A program made the position numbers and the translations under genes. Shown here in pieces: positions 11,618 through 23,034 of a stretch of 64,000 nt of DNA; position 1 is the stretch's first letter, and every line of letters starts with the position of its first letter. The notes below the pieces were generated by a model. That model made no database searches and was not told where the DNA came from. It saw nothing but the letters and a program-made list of their open reading frames with translations. This DNA is from Zantedeschia hybrid cultivar (Eukaryota; Streptophyta; Magnoliopsida; Alismatales; Araceae), in NCBI GenBank assembly GCA_030544215.1, contig JARZZO010000013.1, positions 49,619,196 through 49,683,195 of the forward strand, written 5' to 3'.

Positions 11618-11655
11618 CGTACATGTACATGTACATGTACATGTACATGTGCATG
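11618..11655. repeat. (ACATGT)n microsatellite
   Basis: About six repeats of the self-complementary unit ACATGT/GTACAT immediately at the 3' junction of the solo LTR, overlapping its target-site duplication. Confidence 0.75.
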
Positions 11656-11659
11656 TGAT

Positions 11660-13310
11660 GTGACACTAAGTTTGATGACTACGAGAACTATTTAGAAGGC
11701 AGAATGAAATCTTCTCTCTTGTTTTTTGGACTATTATTTGACTCGGGAACAGCCCGGGCATGGCGTGTTTGCGGTACATGGGAACATGGCTCTTCTTGCA
11801 AGGGGCATTGGACGGTTCAGACGCACACGTCCAGACGATCCCGTTCCCAATCAGTCGTTCGATTGGAGGGAGCTCTCGCAGTGTTTATTTTGTGCAGTAC
11901 ATGTGACGGAGTGGGCCTTCCAACCTCATGTACGTGTGTCTTGTTATTCTTTTTCTTCCCATTGTTTCCGATTTCTCTCAAAATAATATTTATATTTTTA
12001 TTAGTAGCATTGTATTTTCAAAATAAGATTATATTTTCATTAGTAACACTTTCAAATTAGCGTTGTATTTTTAGGTAGCACTGTATCTTCAGTCAAGTAT
12101 TCTATACCGTGTTGTCTTTAAAAATTACTGTAATTTTGAAATACAACATTAACTTAGAAATACAGTGTTAAAAATAAAAGATACAACTCTATCTTGAGAA
12201 AATGTTACCTAAAAAATACAGTGATAACTTGAAAAATACGACTTCATCCCTTCAGACGCTTCGAACACAATAATTTAAGATTGTTGATTCTGCAAACGTA
12301 TTAACTTAAAACTAAACTTCTATAGATTTTTCTATAACTTATTCATAAATGTATTTATCGTCTCTTTAATAATAAGTTTTCCTAATTAACAACTATGTTA
12401 AAAATGATAATATTCATAAAAATGATTTAAAATAACATAAAAAGAGATGAAGAAAATAACATAGTTTCCTTTTAAAAGATAATTGTTAAGGTATTCTTTT
12501 ACTATGCACTAGGGTTCCACATATCCTAGTATAAGTCCGAATCTTTGATCGGACGATCTTAGAAATTCTAAAAAAGTCTTAATCATTATGGTATTTTTTT
12601 ACTATTCACTAGGGTTTGATTTTTATCTTTTTTTTTAAAAGTTAGATTGTCCGATCAAACATAAGGTTGCACGAACACGAGAAACATATGAACAATGATC
12701 TAAAAAAATAAAAAATCATACTTGCTACAACTCCGTATGGTACGACTGGTCATAGCAAGTATAACTCCCCCATTGCTGCTTGTTTGAATATATATGATAG
12801 TTGATAATCTATATTTAGTTTATAGATGGATTAATATATATATTTTTTAGATGGACATACATAACGAATGAGGTCACGAATTTAGCTTAGATCAATATTA
12901 AATCTAACCCCGTTTTCATTTCCCATCCACCCCTTTAACTAATAGATTAAAGCCTAACCAAGGAGGAAGAGGGGTACAATGCTCATTTACTTTCTAGTCT
13001 AATTATAGTTCATTTGAAACTTCAAATAGGTTATTGAAAACTAATAAAATCGGTCAGGGGAAGTAAACAAATAAAAAAGACCCCTATCTTTAGCAAAATC
13101 AAAGTTCAATATACGGTATGTGATCTTTTATATCTAGTAATTTATGAGAATTAAAAACTAACTTTTTGACAGTAAGAATTAAAAACTAACGAAGTCCCTA
13201 AAAGCAAGTCCGAAATCTTACTCAAAATGGAAACAAAATCTTCTACATTTATGTGTGGATATGTTGAATTTAATGTTTTATTTTTTTATAAATAATTAAC
13301 TTATTTTTCA
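11660..13310. other. AT-rich intergenic DNA between solo LTR and second pyrophosphatase gene
   Basis: No gene supported. About 11750-11900 is less AT-rich, with an open frame of unknown relationship. About 12490-12690 holds two diverged copies of 'tattcttttactatgcactaggg' / 'atttttttactattcactaggg', probably a decayed MITE. Confidence 0.4.
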
Positions 13311-13450
13311 CCTTTATGAAACATAAACACAGTCAAAGTTCAGCATCTTTTTATCTGCCTTTCTTACGCCTTTACCTCTGTAACGTCCTCTCTTTGCTGG
13401 ACGTGGCTCTTCTGCCTCTCTTAAGCTTTCACTTCTGTAACGTCTTCTCT

Positions 13451-13451
13451 G

Positions 13452-13490
<39 letters not shown>
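13451..13490 (+). repeat. (GA)n in the leader of copy 2
   Basis: A run of about twenty GA dinucleotides located 120-160 bases upstream of the ATG of the second dCTP pyrophosphatase gene. GA repeats in plant leaders are often bound by BPC proteins; that role is inference. Confidence 0.7.
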
Positions 13491-13494
<4 letters not shown>

Positions 13495-13609
13495 GTGTAA
13501 CCTTGCTGGCGAGCACGGGGATAAAGAGAGGGGAGGAGGGGCGACGGAGAAGGTGCAAAAGGAAGGCGGCTTCAGCAGCAGCAGCACCAGGGGAAGGGAA
13601 CGGTGAAGG

Positions 13610-14844
13610 ATGGCGAGCGTTACCCTGGAAGAGCTGAGGAAGAAAATGGCGGACTTCGCCAAGGAGAGGAACTGGGAGCAGTTCCACAGCCCTCGCAATC
13701 TCCTCCTGGCTCTGGTAAGTCTAACACAAACCCTTCCCACCTTCAAAGGAGACATCTTTTCTTCTTTAGTTATCATGGGAACCAAAAAGATTAAAACTTG
13801 CATTATCACGGTTTTTAGAACCAATCTGCTTGCTGTGTATCTGTATAATATATAGTTTCGCCTTTTTTTTCCTCCCTTTCTATCCTTCTAAGGTTTTTTT
13901 TTTTTTGGGGGGGGGGGGGTTAGGGTTTTTGGGTTGGGTGGTGATATTCTTGACCTCTCATGTATTATATAATGTGTGAAGTGGTAACCCTTCATGCCTG
14001 TGCTCGAGGGTGATCGGTAGTGAGGAGAAGAACCATCAAAAGGTAAAAGATGGGGTTGTGTAGATGGTAATACGCCTTCTAAAGTAGAAAAATGCCATCT
14101 TTCTTCATAAAAAATCTGCCAATCTTTTAATGTGGCACGGCCAAATAAAGTGAAACAGTTTGGAATGGAGAGTACTAATGTAACTAGTCTCTTTTGTTGC
14201 TTCATGTTGATCTTACGGACCGTGGAACCCACCTACCCTTTCCTCAAGAACACTACATATTTGTTGCTTTTAACATTTTTCACACCATAGGTCCATCTTT
14301 TATCCATGCCTATCTTCTCCCTTCTTTTGCCTTTTTTTTTACCTAGTTCTTCTTCCTCTTTATGTCTACCACTCTCATCTTTTTCTGTTTCTGTTGTTGG
14401 TAATGAGGTCTCCTTTTGCTTATGGATTGGATTGGATTTGATTTGTGAGTACTATGTACTGTGGATTGGTGTGGGCAGGTGGGGGAAATGGGCGAGCTGT
14501 CAGAGATATTCCAGTGGAAAGGGGAGGTCCCCAAGGGGCTGCCCGGGTGGAAGGAGGAGGAGAAGGTGCACCTCGGGGAGGAGCTCTCCGACGTCCTCCT
14601 CTACCTGGTCCAGCTGTCCAGCATCTGCGGCATCGACCTCGGCGGCGCTGCCCTCAGGAAGGTCGAGCTGAATGCCATCAAGTACCCTGTTTCCCACTCC
14701 AAGGGCTCCTCCAAGAAGCACACCCACTGCAACGATACCTCTGGCACCGCCAACGACATTGGCGGTGGTGATACGGTATTCCCCGCCGTCGACAACGATG
14801 GCAACAACAGCCATGGCAATGATAAGGACTACACAGATGCCTAA
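13610..14844 (+). CDS. dCTP pyrophosphatase 1-like MazG-family protein (copy 2, two exons)
   Basis: Exon 1 is 13610-13714 (35 codons, ends LLLAL at GTAAGT). Exon 2 is 14479-14844 (VGEMGEL after GCAG, stop TAA). The join is in phase 0, 156 aa. Residues 1-105 are almost the same as in copy 1, including the E38-x2-E41 and E70-x2-D73 metal-binding MazG motifs and the HSPRNLLLAL segment. The tail is again Asn/Asp/Thr/His-rich but its sequence differs. The intron (764 bases) is in the identical position and contains a T-run followed by a G-run near 13890-13920. Head-to-tail orientation, identical exon structure and similar flanks show tandem duplication of one ancestral gene. The leader differs: a long GA repeat lies upstream here. 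Role as for copy 1: hydrolysis of dCTP-type nucleotides. Confidence 0.88.
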
Positions 14845-15190
14845 CACAGCAGCTTCTCCAACCCATCATGTTCTCCATTACATTTGTGGACCATGCCTTT
14901 CCTTTTTACAGTTTTATGTTTGTTGTTTTATTTCTAGAATGGGGATGTTGCTGGGGACTGGTTGGCCTTGGCTTGTTCTTGGTGTTGCATGGGCAGCATC
15001 TTGGGTGGGTGGTGTTGGAGATGAGCAGATGGATAGAAATGGATAGATGCTTGCTAGGCAGAAGGGAGGGGTGGGTATCTGCTCTCTGGGATCACAGATG
15101 GTGGTAATGGGAAATGGCCAATGGGTGCTTCAGTAGACAAAACTGGATCTGGTGGATAGAGATACCAAAAAGAAAAAAAGAAAGTTGTTT

Positions 15191-15354
15191 CCTTTCCTTA
15201 AATGATGAATGGTGAATCTTTTAGAAAAAAGTTGTCTCCTTGTCTTTAATGATGATGAATAGTGAATCTATCCTTTCCTTAAATGATGAATGGTGAATCT
15301 TTTAAAAAAAAGGTTGTCTCCTTGTCTTTAATGATGAATAATGAATCTATGTCT
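15191..15354 (+). repeat. Tandem duplication in the 3' flank of copy 2
   Basis: Two units of about 81 bases, each beginning cctttccttaaatgatgaat and containing gttgtctccttgtctttaat. A single related stretch is present at the equivalent place in copy 1 (near 8650). Confidence 0.75.
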
Positions 15355-15729
15355 CTCCATTTTGTTTGCCTTCTGTTCTTGTTGTCCATCATCTGTTCTG
15401 CCAGATGTAATATTTCACATACACACTGCAACCTCTTTAGCACATACCCTGCTTTGTACCTTTTGGGTGAGGGAAGAAGAGCTATATGAATGCAGGTTGC
15501 AGTGTTACAGCTTTGTTTCACCCATTGTGCAAGGGCACAGTGAAGAATTGTTCATCAGCCCTGCACTTTTCTCTTGTGGGATTTATGGAGAACCCATTGC
15601 TTTGTTTGTGATTCCTGCCCAGGTGTTCTGAATTCAAGAGGTGTGGCTTGGCATAAGTAATTCAGCTCAACCTTGCCAGATGTAGGTTGAAACTTCAGTT
15701 TGTGAGAAGAGCAGGTGAGTGCAGGAAAA

Positions 15730-16290
15730 GGCAGAAGGTCGGTGCAGTTAGCTAAAAGGAAATTGCACTAACCAGTAACCAGACCCCTTTTCTTGCAGTT
15801 TTAGACTCCTTTGTCTTAGGGTCGCGTAAAATACTGTAAAATATATATTTTGTGTCTCATGCAAATGTAATATTTTACAGTATTTACAGAGTTTTATGTA
15901 CACTAAACCAATTAAAAAGAAAAAATAATCTGGTTCAGTGCTGGCAAGTTAGCGCTGCGTGAATCACTTGGGAATAATTAGCCTTACTTGAGAACTTCTT
16001 CCCTGTCATTAGATAGTGTAATAACCCCTAATGCAAATCCATCTATAGTTCATGCGCAGATGGACTTTGACAGCAGAATTTTGCGATTGCTTGGTGTGCA
16101 GCATCGATGTTAGCGCTTATAACAATGAATAGCTTCCTCCATTGGACAAATTCTCCACTTAACACATCTTCTACTAGAACTTCACTTGCTCTGTGCACTT
16201 CCATAGTCCTCCTGTGGGCTTTCTTACAATTGACTACTATTTAAGAATAATTACAAAAATAAGTGCGTTCAGAAAATAATCTCAACTCCA
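15730..16290. other. Intergenic DNA
   Basis: No gene recognised. About 15825-15900 contains a small inverted pair (aaatactgtaaaatatatattttg / atgtaatattttacagtattt). Confidence 0.4.
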
Positions 16291-16297
16291 AGCAAGG

Positions 16298-16495
16298 TTC
16301 GCAAGAGTCGGACCGACTCGGATCTCCTATGATCTGGTACGAGTCAGGTTGACTCGTGCCGACTCGGACGAGTCGCATGGAAAAGTTCTTTCAAATCGTA
16401 TAGACTCGATCGAGTCGCACCAACTCATGTTCGTTTTGATACGATATGAGTTGCCCAAGTCGGTACGAGTCAATCTGGTACGACAAACCATGACT
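16298..16495 (+). repeat. Dispersed 'gagtcg' repeat, copy 2
   Basis: Matches 3483-3695 in word order and orientation (gaccgactcgg, tcctatgatctggtacgagtc, ggacgagtcg, atggaaaagtt, atacgatatgagttg). No coding capacity. Confidence 0.45.
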
Positions 16496-17286
16496 CCAAG
16501 CCCATGTTGTCATGTGAGTTATTTTTTATTTTTTAACAAAATTAACATTTGTGAATCTAATTTTTCTAAAATGATAGAAAAGGTAAGCATCATTGCAACT
16601 AATTTGTCAGTGGAAACTAGTTTCTTTCACCTAAGAAAAGAAATATACATGAATGTTGTAGTTCACATCATGTTGAATGGCTTACAGGTTCTAAATTTCT
16701 AATTTCACTAGGGTAGTATTTCTTATTTTTGAGTCCAAAGATCGAGACCCAAATCAGACTAAAAATCTGGGTTTGATCCAGACTTGGATGTAGACATAGA
16801 GGACTTTGGGCCCGACTCAAGCCTGGACTTTGATTTTACTAGGCCAAGTTTGAGCCTAGCCCCATAAACACCTCTAATATAGAAGGTAAATGCCAGCGGA
16901 AATTCGTGCTATTTCTTTTCCCTGATGTGCTACTCGATAAGATGATAAAAATGGCCAAGGACCTAACTACCTACCTTTATCTCGAATTGGTTGATATGAG
17001 TGGACAGAACTAGTCAGTATTTTATGTTTTACATCAAACCAAACAATATGTTCAATTCGTATTTCCTTGCTGCTCGCACTGCTCGAACCTTTAGGCTGAA
17101 TTTAGATTTCCACGTACATATTAAGTTGGATCTTCAAGTTGTTCTCACAAGAAAACCTCAGTTATTATTTGAGAAATCATTAGAGTAAAAAAGTAATTGT
17201 TTAGCATATATCATCCAGATAAGAGTCTAGTTGTTCTTAAAAGTAACTTAGGTATTCTTTGAAAAATTATTTGAATAATAAATGGG

Positions 17287-17472
17287 TTTAACTTGCTGCA
17301 CACCCATGAGGTTCTACACCATCTGGCGGTGCTGTTAATATAATTTTTTTTTATCTTTTTGTAGGGCTCTATAGTGCCCACATGACCTTACAATCCGATA
17401 TTAGATTGGGCACTCTAAAAAAAGATGAAAAATAAAAAAGTATAGAAGTGCCGGGTGGTGCAGCAAGTTAAA
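17287..17472. mobile_element. Small MITE with TTTAACTTGCTGCAC termini
   Basis: 186 bases with terminal inverted repeats TTTAACTTGCTGCAC / GTGCAGCAAGTTAAA and further subterminal pairing (gaggttctacacc / gtatagaagtgcc). If the TTAA at each end is the target duplication, the inverted repeat begins CTTGCTGCAC. The interior is T- and A-rich with no ORF. Confidence 0.6.
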
Positions 17473-17479
17473 TTCGTAA

Positions 17480-19960
17480 TGAATTGATCATTTAGAATAT
17501 ATCATTCAGATAAGAGTGGTGTGGTCATTTGGAATGTATCATTCAAGAATTCAAATCCTACTAAATATATTTGCACCTAAATGCAAGAAGGTGTGGGCAA
17601 TGGAATTTCTGCTTTCAGTAGTAAACTTGACCTGAAATAGTCGTCCGATAGATAAAAGAATCACATTTGATGACTAAAATTTCCAGTATGAGATTCGTAC
17701 TATGCTATCATTGAGGCCATTTGTATATCTGAACACTAGTCTTTTTTTTTTTTTTTTTGTGCGTACTGGCCGAGAAAGACAGCCAAAAAGAAGGAGCATT
17801 TATTCCACAACAGAGTAAAAGGCGATCATTAGTCTGTCTGGAACAACGTCAGTGAAAACGTTCGTTGTTTGATATGGATGTTTACAAAAAATGAGGCAGT
17901 CCTCATGTGTTATACTGAAGTTGTGTTCGTTAGATCTCTGTAAAAATTAGAATAGGGATTAGAATAGGGTTGGCAGTGTTCATTCTTAGGGAAGAATGAA
18001 ATGCCAAGAAGCATTCTTTTTGCAAGAAGAAAATAGAACAGCTAAGCCTATGCTAGAAGATGTCACAAAAGAGTTCTGATTGCGTGAGAAAGCAGTGGCT
18101 TAATTGTTGGATGTTTTAGTAAGTAAAAGGCTTTCTTTCAAAAGAGGGCCCATAAGTAAGAGACATACAAAACATTTTAAACTTTAGATTACTGAATTAA
18201 CGTTTAGTTGATTGCGATCACCTTTTTCCCACTTATTCTCTTTAAGAAATAGATGTTTCTTTCATGGCATCTGACTTTTTCATTTTTCACCTTTTTCTAA
18301 CTGAAGTGTGACCAGGACTGTCAAAAGGTGTCCAGACCCGTTAGTGGCCCACTTAGATCTGTTAATTTTGAATATGGTGTTACATGTTTTTTTTTCCAAC
18401 GGTAGTTTTGTCGTCCTAATTTACATAAACATGTAATCAGATTCTATAAATCTTGACATGAAATTGGACCCATTTATCAAGTATATTAGAATTTAAAATA
18501 AATAGATTCTCCTTTTAGGTCCATTTCTCTTTTAGCATGAAATGTTTAAGGAGCAGGCCCAATATCCAGCCCATTTATCTGTTTATCCATATGTTTTATC
18601 GGATCTCGAATGGATCTTGAATGGGTCTGAATATACTCATTTTGGAACTGAGTCTCCCCAGACTCATGCTGCTTACAGTCCTATTTCGATCCAAGCTATT
18701 GAATCCTGACTAGGAACTTTTTGAGAAGACTCCAAGTGAACCATATAGATCTAACTTCAGATTGTGAATCACTAGTTTGAGCTTCAGCCTAACCATGGTC
18801 TTAACTTAAGTTACTCTCTGGTCAGGGTTGAGGTTTGACGGATGGGCCCCCTACTATAGTACAAACAAACAACAACAATGAGATGAAGGTGCTGCCAACG
18901 ATAGCAGCATAATGGAGGGGTGTGGGATGCTTGGTTTGGCCAATGAAAGATTGAGATGTTCATCTTAGGATCTTTTGGTGACACATTAATGCCGTTTTGG
19001 CAACACTAGTGATGATGGGTGGTGGGGAGCAGTGGTGCTCAAATAAGGCAGCTCATGTGGCCCCTTTGTTCAAACCTCAAATCAGTATAGAAGTCTGGGA
19101 CCACTTACATACATAGGCGTCTCCACCACTCCCACAAAAACAAAGTAGTAGATTGCCTATGATCCTCTTGTGAATCAGAAGGTACCACAGTACAACAAGA
19201 ACAGCCTTTAGTGATGTGCAAGATTAGCTGGACTCTGTTTTTAACCTTCTTCTCCCAATCTGGGTATGTAAAAGGGGTGAGAAAAAAAACAGTTGACTCT
19301 TTGCAAAGAGTGGAGAGGGGTTGGGATTCTAGGGGTACCTGCACTGGGTCTCTCTGGTTTTCTACTTGGGAATGGTGCCTCTGTCTAAACTGATTCAAAA
19401 GAGTAAAAAGATTGGCAACGTACTATATATGAGATGCCAACATCTGTAAACAATTTCATGCAGCCTTGCACCACATAAAAAATAGTAGAGTTAGTTAAGG
19501 GGTCCTCTTTCCCAAGGAAGAATTACTGCTCCCTGCACATCGAATGTTGCAGCACAGGGCAGTAAAAACCTAACGGAAGGCGGCACAGATTCCGAGTAAT
19601 CTTTGGATCTTTACCTATTGCATGTTCACTGCCTCATAGTTTCTTTGTCCATTTGCCTGCCATGCAATATCGTAAGGGAAATCGTCCAAAATGTTTCATT
19701 TCATACAGTACTATACAACATACATGAGGCAGGTGACAATTATTCAAGTGCCAGTACAAGACAACTAGGATTTCGACAAGCAAGTAAGGACGGAACACTG
19801 GGGGTGGGGAAGGGACTACCTAGAAAATGTAAAGGGAAACAGAAGAGCTTCAAGACTTCTCCAAATCCTTACGTACACATTGCTGCAATCTGGAATGGGC
19901 TCTCAAAGCTCTCATAGCCACATTTTGATAGTTACCCACCACTCATCTCTCTCTCTCTCT
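17480..19960. other. Intergenic DNA downstream of the EPFL9-like gene
   Basis: No gene I can support on either strand. There is a T-run at 17741-17758 and a (CT)n run at 19946-19963 just past the stop codon of the EPFL9-like gene. Confidence 0.45.
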
Positions 19961-19963
19961 CTC

Positions 19964-20704
19964 TTAATATCCGTGGTGGTGGCATACACACCTGTAATGG
20001 TAGGCACTGTTGATCGGGTCATTTGCATCGACTGGGACCTGTTCGGCACTGCACTTGAACCTGCATCCTCTGCATTCGTTGTAGGTGGATGTTGGAGCAG
20101 TCGACCCAATCATCAGCCTCCTAGCATTCTTGTTCCCCCATCTCCACACCCCTTCTTTGCTGTAACCCTACAAGTGCAAAACCACGGAAGAAGTAGTTGG
20201 CCTTTAGCTGAACGAAGCAAGCAAGGAGATGACAAGATTTTAAGACTAACTTGCTCATCTTCTGTGGACAACACCTCTGTTTGTAGCTCCTTCTGGAACA
20301 TGAGCAATCTTCTTGCGTCTTTAGATCCATAGCCTGTAACATTTTGGGTGATGTAACATGAGCACTGGTTAGTGTGAGCCACAAGTATGTGCATGGACTA
20401 GCTCAGAAGCTAACAGGAAACAAACCATAAGAACAGAAAACCACTCTCTCTAGTGTTACGAATGAAAAGGTGTCGGCATGCAAGTTGTTCAAACAGCTAT
20501 ACTAGGAAAACCAACACTGGTACCCAGACAAGATTAACTGAAAGAAACATAACAAAAAGAGTTAACTAAAAGAAGAGAGAGTGAGAGACTAATATTGATT
20601 ATCTTAGGCACGTATTAACCTGGCATAGGAAGAGAACCAAAGAAAATGGTGGAAAGGATCAGGAAGAAACGGAAGCTGATGCCAGTGGAATTCCTAATGG
20701 CCAT
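19964..20704 (-). CDS. EPFL9/STOMAGEN-like secreted peptide precursor (three exons)
   Basis: Exon 1 is 20620-20704, exon 2 is 20251-20333, exon 3 is 19964-20167 (minus strand). All introns are GT-AG; phases 1 and 0 join cleanly to 123 aa. Residues 1-28 form a signal peptide (basic start, then FRFFLILSTIFFGSLP). Residues 29-75 are a variable propeptide ending NARRLM. From residue 76 the sequence IGSTAPT, TYNECRGCRFKC, AEQVPV and DPINSAYHYRCVCH is the STOMAGEN (EPFL9) mature peptide, a secreted signal from leaf mesophyll that promotes stomata by competing with EPF1/2 for ERECTA/TMM receptors. Oddity: the first of the six family cysteines is Ser83 (codon TCC), leaving Cys at 88, 91, 95, 116 and 118; the residue after Cys95 is Ser where Arg is usual. 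The C-terminus HHHGY is a few residues longer than in Arabidopsis. The three-exon layout matches the family. Function as a competent ligand is uncertain. Confidence 0.88.
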
Positions 20705-20832
20705 GGCTCCCCCCAGGATGAAGCACTTGCAGGTTGAGAACTCCAGAAACAGGCACTTCTGTTGCTGATGCTTTCCCTTCGAACTGTAGTATTTGCTGTT
20801 GCTGCTGTTGCTACTCGGAAGGCTTAGGAACA

Positions 20833-20842
20833 AATGATATAT
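20833..20842 (-). promoter_or_regulatory. TATA box of the EPFL9-like gene
   Basis: On the minus strand CTTTATATATC lies about 130 bases upstream of the ATG at 20704, a good TATA match at a sensible distance for a short 5' UTR. Confidence 0.6.
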
Positions 20843-21118
20843 AAAGGATTCACAGGAGGGCTTAAAGGGATGAGCTAGCAATGCCCACGGCATAGTCTGC
20901 AACGCTGCAGTGCCCATGCATGTAGCACATTAATAGCTGAGGTCCCCCCGGATCCCTTTTCGGCTCCCGCGTGCTCTCAGTTTACCCGAGTGCAAGTTAA
21001 AACTACATGAGGACGTTGATATATGGGGGCTACCGCCGGGATTTTTACCTCCAGTGTGTACTAGCTAGCACCTTCACTCCTTGGTTATAAGTGCTCTTTT
21101 CTCACAAATTGGATTAAT

Positions 21119-21358
21119 TGGTTCCGGTTTGTTTGATGGATTCCCGTATTCCGGATTTTTTATACCCGGATCTTTTATGTTTAGAACAACAATAATTCTT
21201 TTTAGAACACTTCTTCTTATTCTAAGAATAAGTAATTCGAGTCTTTTAGGCCGAGAATACCGCGTCTGAATAACGCGTCCGGACTCTCAAACTCGGATTC
21301 GCGGAATAAACGTTATTAGCCGCCCTATTCGACCCCTTATTTCTCAAACAAACCGGCC
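21119..21358. mobile_element. MITE-like element with CCGGTTTGTTTGA ends
   Basis: Left end GGTTCCGGTTTGTTTGATGG and inverted right end GGCCGGTTTGTTTGAGAA form terminal inverted repeats around about 240 bases. The interior shares 'cctattcgac' and 'aataagtaattc' with the element at 10107-10353. No ORF. Confidence 0.5.
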
Positions 21359-21364
21359 TTGAAG

Positions 21365-22035
21365 AGTAGAAAGAAACTTACACAGGGTAAACAAGAGTAG
21401 TTCACAGTGTTGTTAGGATTTGTATCTGATTGTAAGTATTGAGGATTGTAAGGTGAATAATACATATAAAGTGTTGCGAAAACATAGCTAGGCTCTTTAA
21501 ATCTATGACTGCCTTCTCAGTAACTGATAAGGAACTATGTGAACCCTTGCCTCAACATAAAATAAAGTTTTATCTTGAAGATTGTATGTTCAAAATGCTA
21601 GATTATTTTGCTTCTTTGTCTGGTGGATTGTACTGCAAAACCGGAGAATATCGATCACACTGAACTTAATTGTACCCAATGCGTAGCGATGCAAAACCTA
21701 ACCCATCCGGGGGGGGCCTTGGGAAGAAACACCGCCCAAATTGACTAGGTTCTAAACAAAAACCTTTTTAAGTATTTACATGGGATGAAACACTGTCCAG
21801 ATTGACTAGCTGCTCTAAACAAACCTAATTCAAGTAAATATACTGGAAAATATAATTCAAGTGGCGTTCAGAACAGCGAGGCTATGGAGGCTGCAAGATG
21901 AGCAGGGCTGCTGCTCCTGGACGTTTGCAGTGTGTCCTGCGCGGTGACAGGCTCTCACTATGTCCAGGCTGGCATTATAGCCCAGGACTTCCAAGGGTTA
22001 TTGCGATGGGCAATTCCTTGGCCATAATACCCATC
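21365..22035. other. Intergenic DNA
   Basis: No gene recognised. There is a local duplication of 'ttgactaggttctaaacaaaaacc' and 'ttgactagctgctctaaacaaacc' near 21740-21830. Confidence 0.4.
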
Positions 22036-22039
22036 TCAA

Positions 22040-22301
22040 GAAGCAAAGCTTGTGTGTACTCATCTCAGGAAGCAAAGCTTGTGTGTTCATGATAGTGCAC
22101 ATGTGAAATGGTGGAGGGTAAGTCGTGTGTCTTCTACCTTATCTAGGATTCTGCCTGTGTGTGTGTGTGTGTGTGTGTGAAGCAAAGCTTGTGTGTTCAT
22201 GATAGTGCACATGTGAAATGGTGGAGGGTGAGTCGTGTGTCTTCTACCTTATCTAGGATTCTGCCTCTGTGCGTGCGTGCGTGCGTGCGTGTGTGTGTGT
22301 G

Positions 22302-22333
<32 letters not shown>

Positions 22334-22335
22334 TG
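22040..22335 (+). repeat. 110-base tandem duplication with (TG)n, (GCGT)n and (GA)n tracts
   Basis: The block starting agcaaagcttgtgtgttcat occurs at 22071 and again at 22181 (period 110), each copy ending in a GT-type microsatellite. A partial third copy of the start lies at 22042. The second microsatellite is mixed GCGT, GT and GA. Confidence 0.8.
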
Positions 22336-22522
22336 AGTTATCTGTGGCAACTGGGGCCATGCTCCGGCAACTTATACTGCATAATAGCATAATATTGCAC
22401 TGTCTCGCTGTTCAAAAGGATAATGTTGCCAAGAACCTGTTCCCTTCATGTGTACACATGGCTTGATTTTACTGTGAGTAAAACTTGCTGCATTGAAGTG
22501 GGTTAAAAAAAAAAAAAAAATT

Positions 22523-22680
22523 TAGGTCGTCCCTTAGTGTCTTAATCATTTGTACTTTTTTTGTTGGTACTTTTTTTTACTGTTTATTGGGTTCAATTTT
22601 TTATTTTTCAATTTTTTTTGAATTGTCTAATTGGACAAACAAAAATACGGACGATTAAGACACCTCAGAGGTGACTTAGA
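22523..22680. mobile_element. MITE-like inverted repeat
   Basis: Left arm aggtcgtcccttagtgtcttaa and right arm gattaagacacctcagaggtgac are imperfect inverted repeats around an A/T-rich interior. It is similar in style to the cluster at 28420-29250. Confidence 0.5.
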
Positions 22681-23034
22681 AAAAAAATATATTTTTTTTA
22701 AAGTACTATTTGCTATTTGCTGGTATTACTCTTCTACTATTTGCTGGTATCTTCCATCACTCGACTAAACCCAGGAATCCCTCGTCAGAGGACCAGATTT
22801 TGAAAAAAGACTTCTGAAATTGAGAACTGCAACGGAAATTTCATATACACCATGTTCTGCAAGTTCCTGGAACCATATTCAAGTGAAATGCATGTATACC
22901 ATGTACATAGTACAGAGACGTACAAAAGGAATAATACCTACATCTTGGTTGGATGACACAAGGATTTTCATGCTTCAGTAACAGTTTTGCAGATTTAGAG
23001 TTGGTCAATAAGTGTGTTTCCTGTTTATAGAGAA

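Noticed and set aside
19105..19398. 97-codon minus-strand open frame near the EPFL9-like gene
   Set aside because: No family resemblance and no supporting gene structure.
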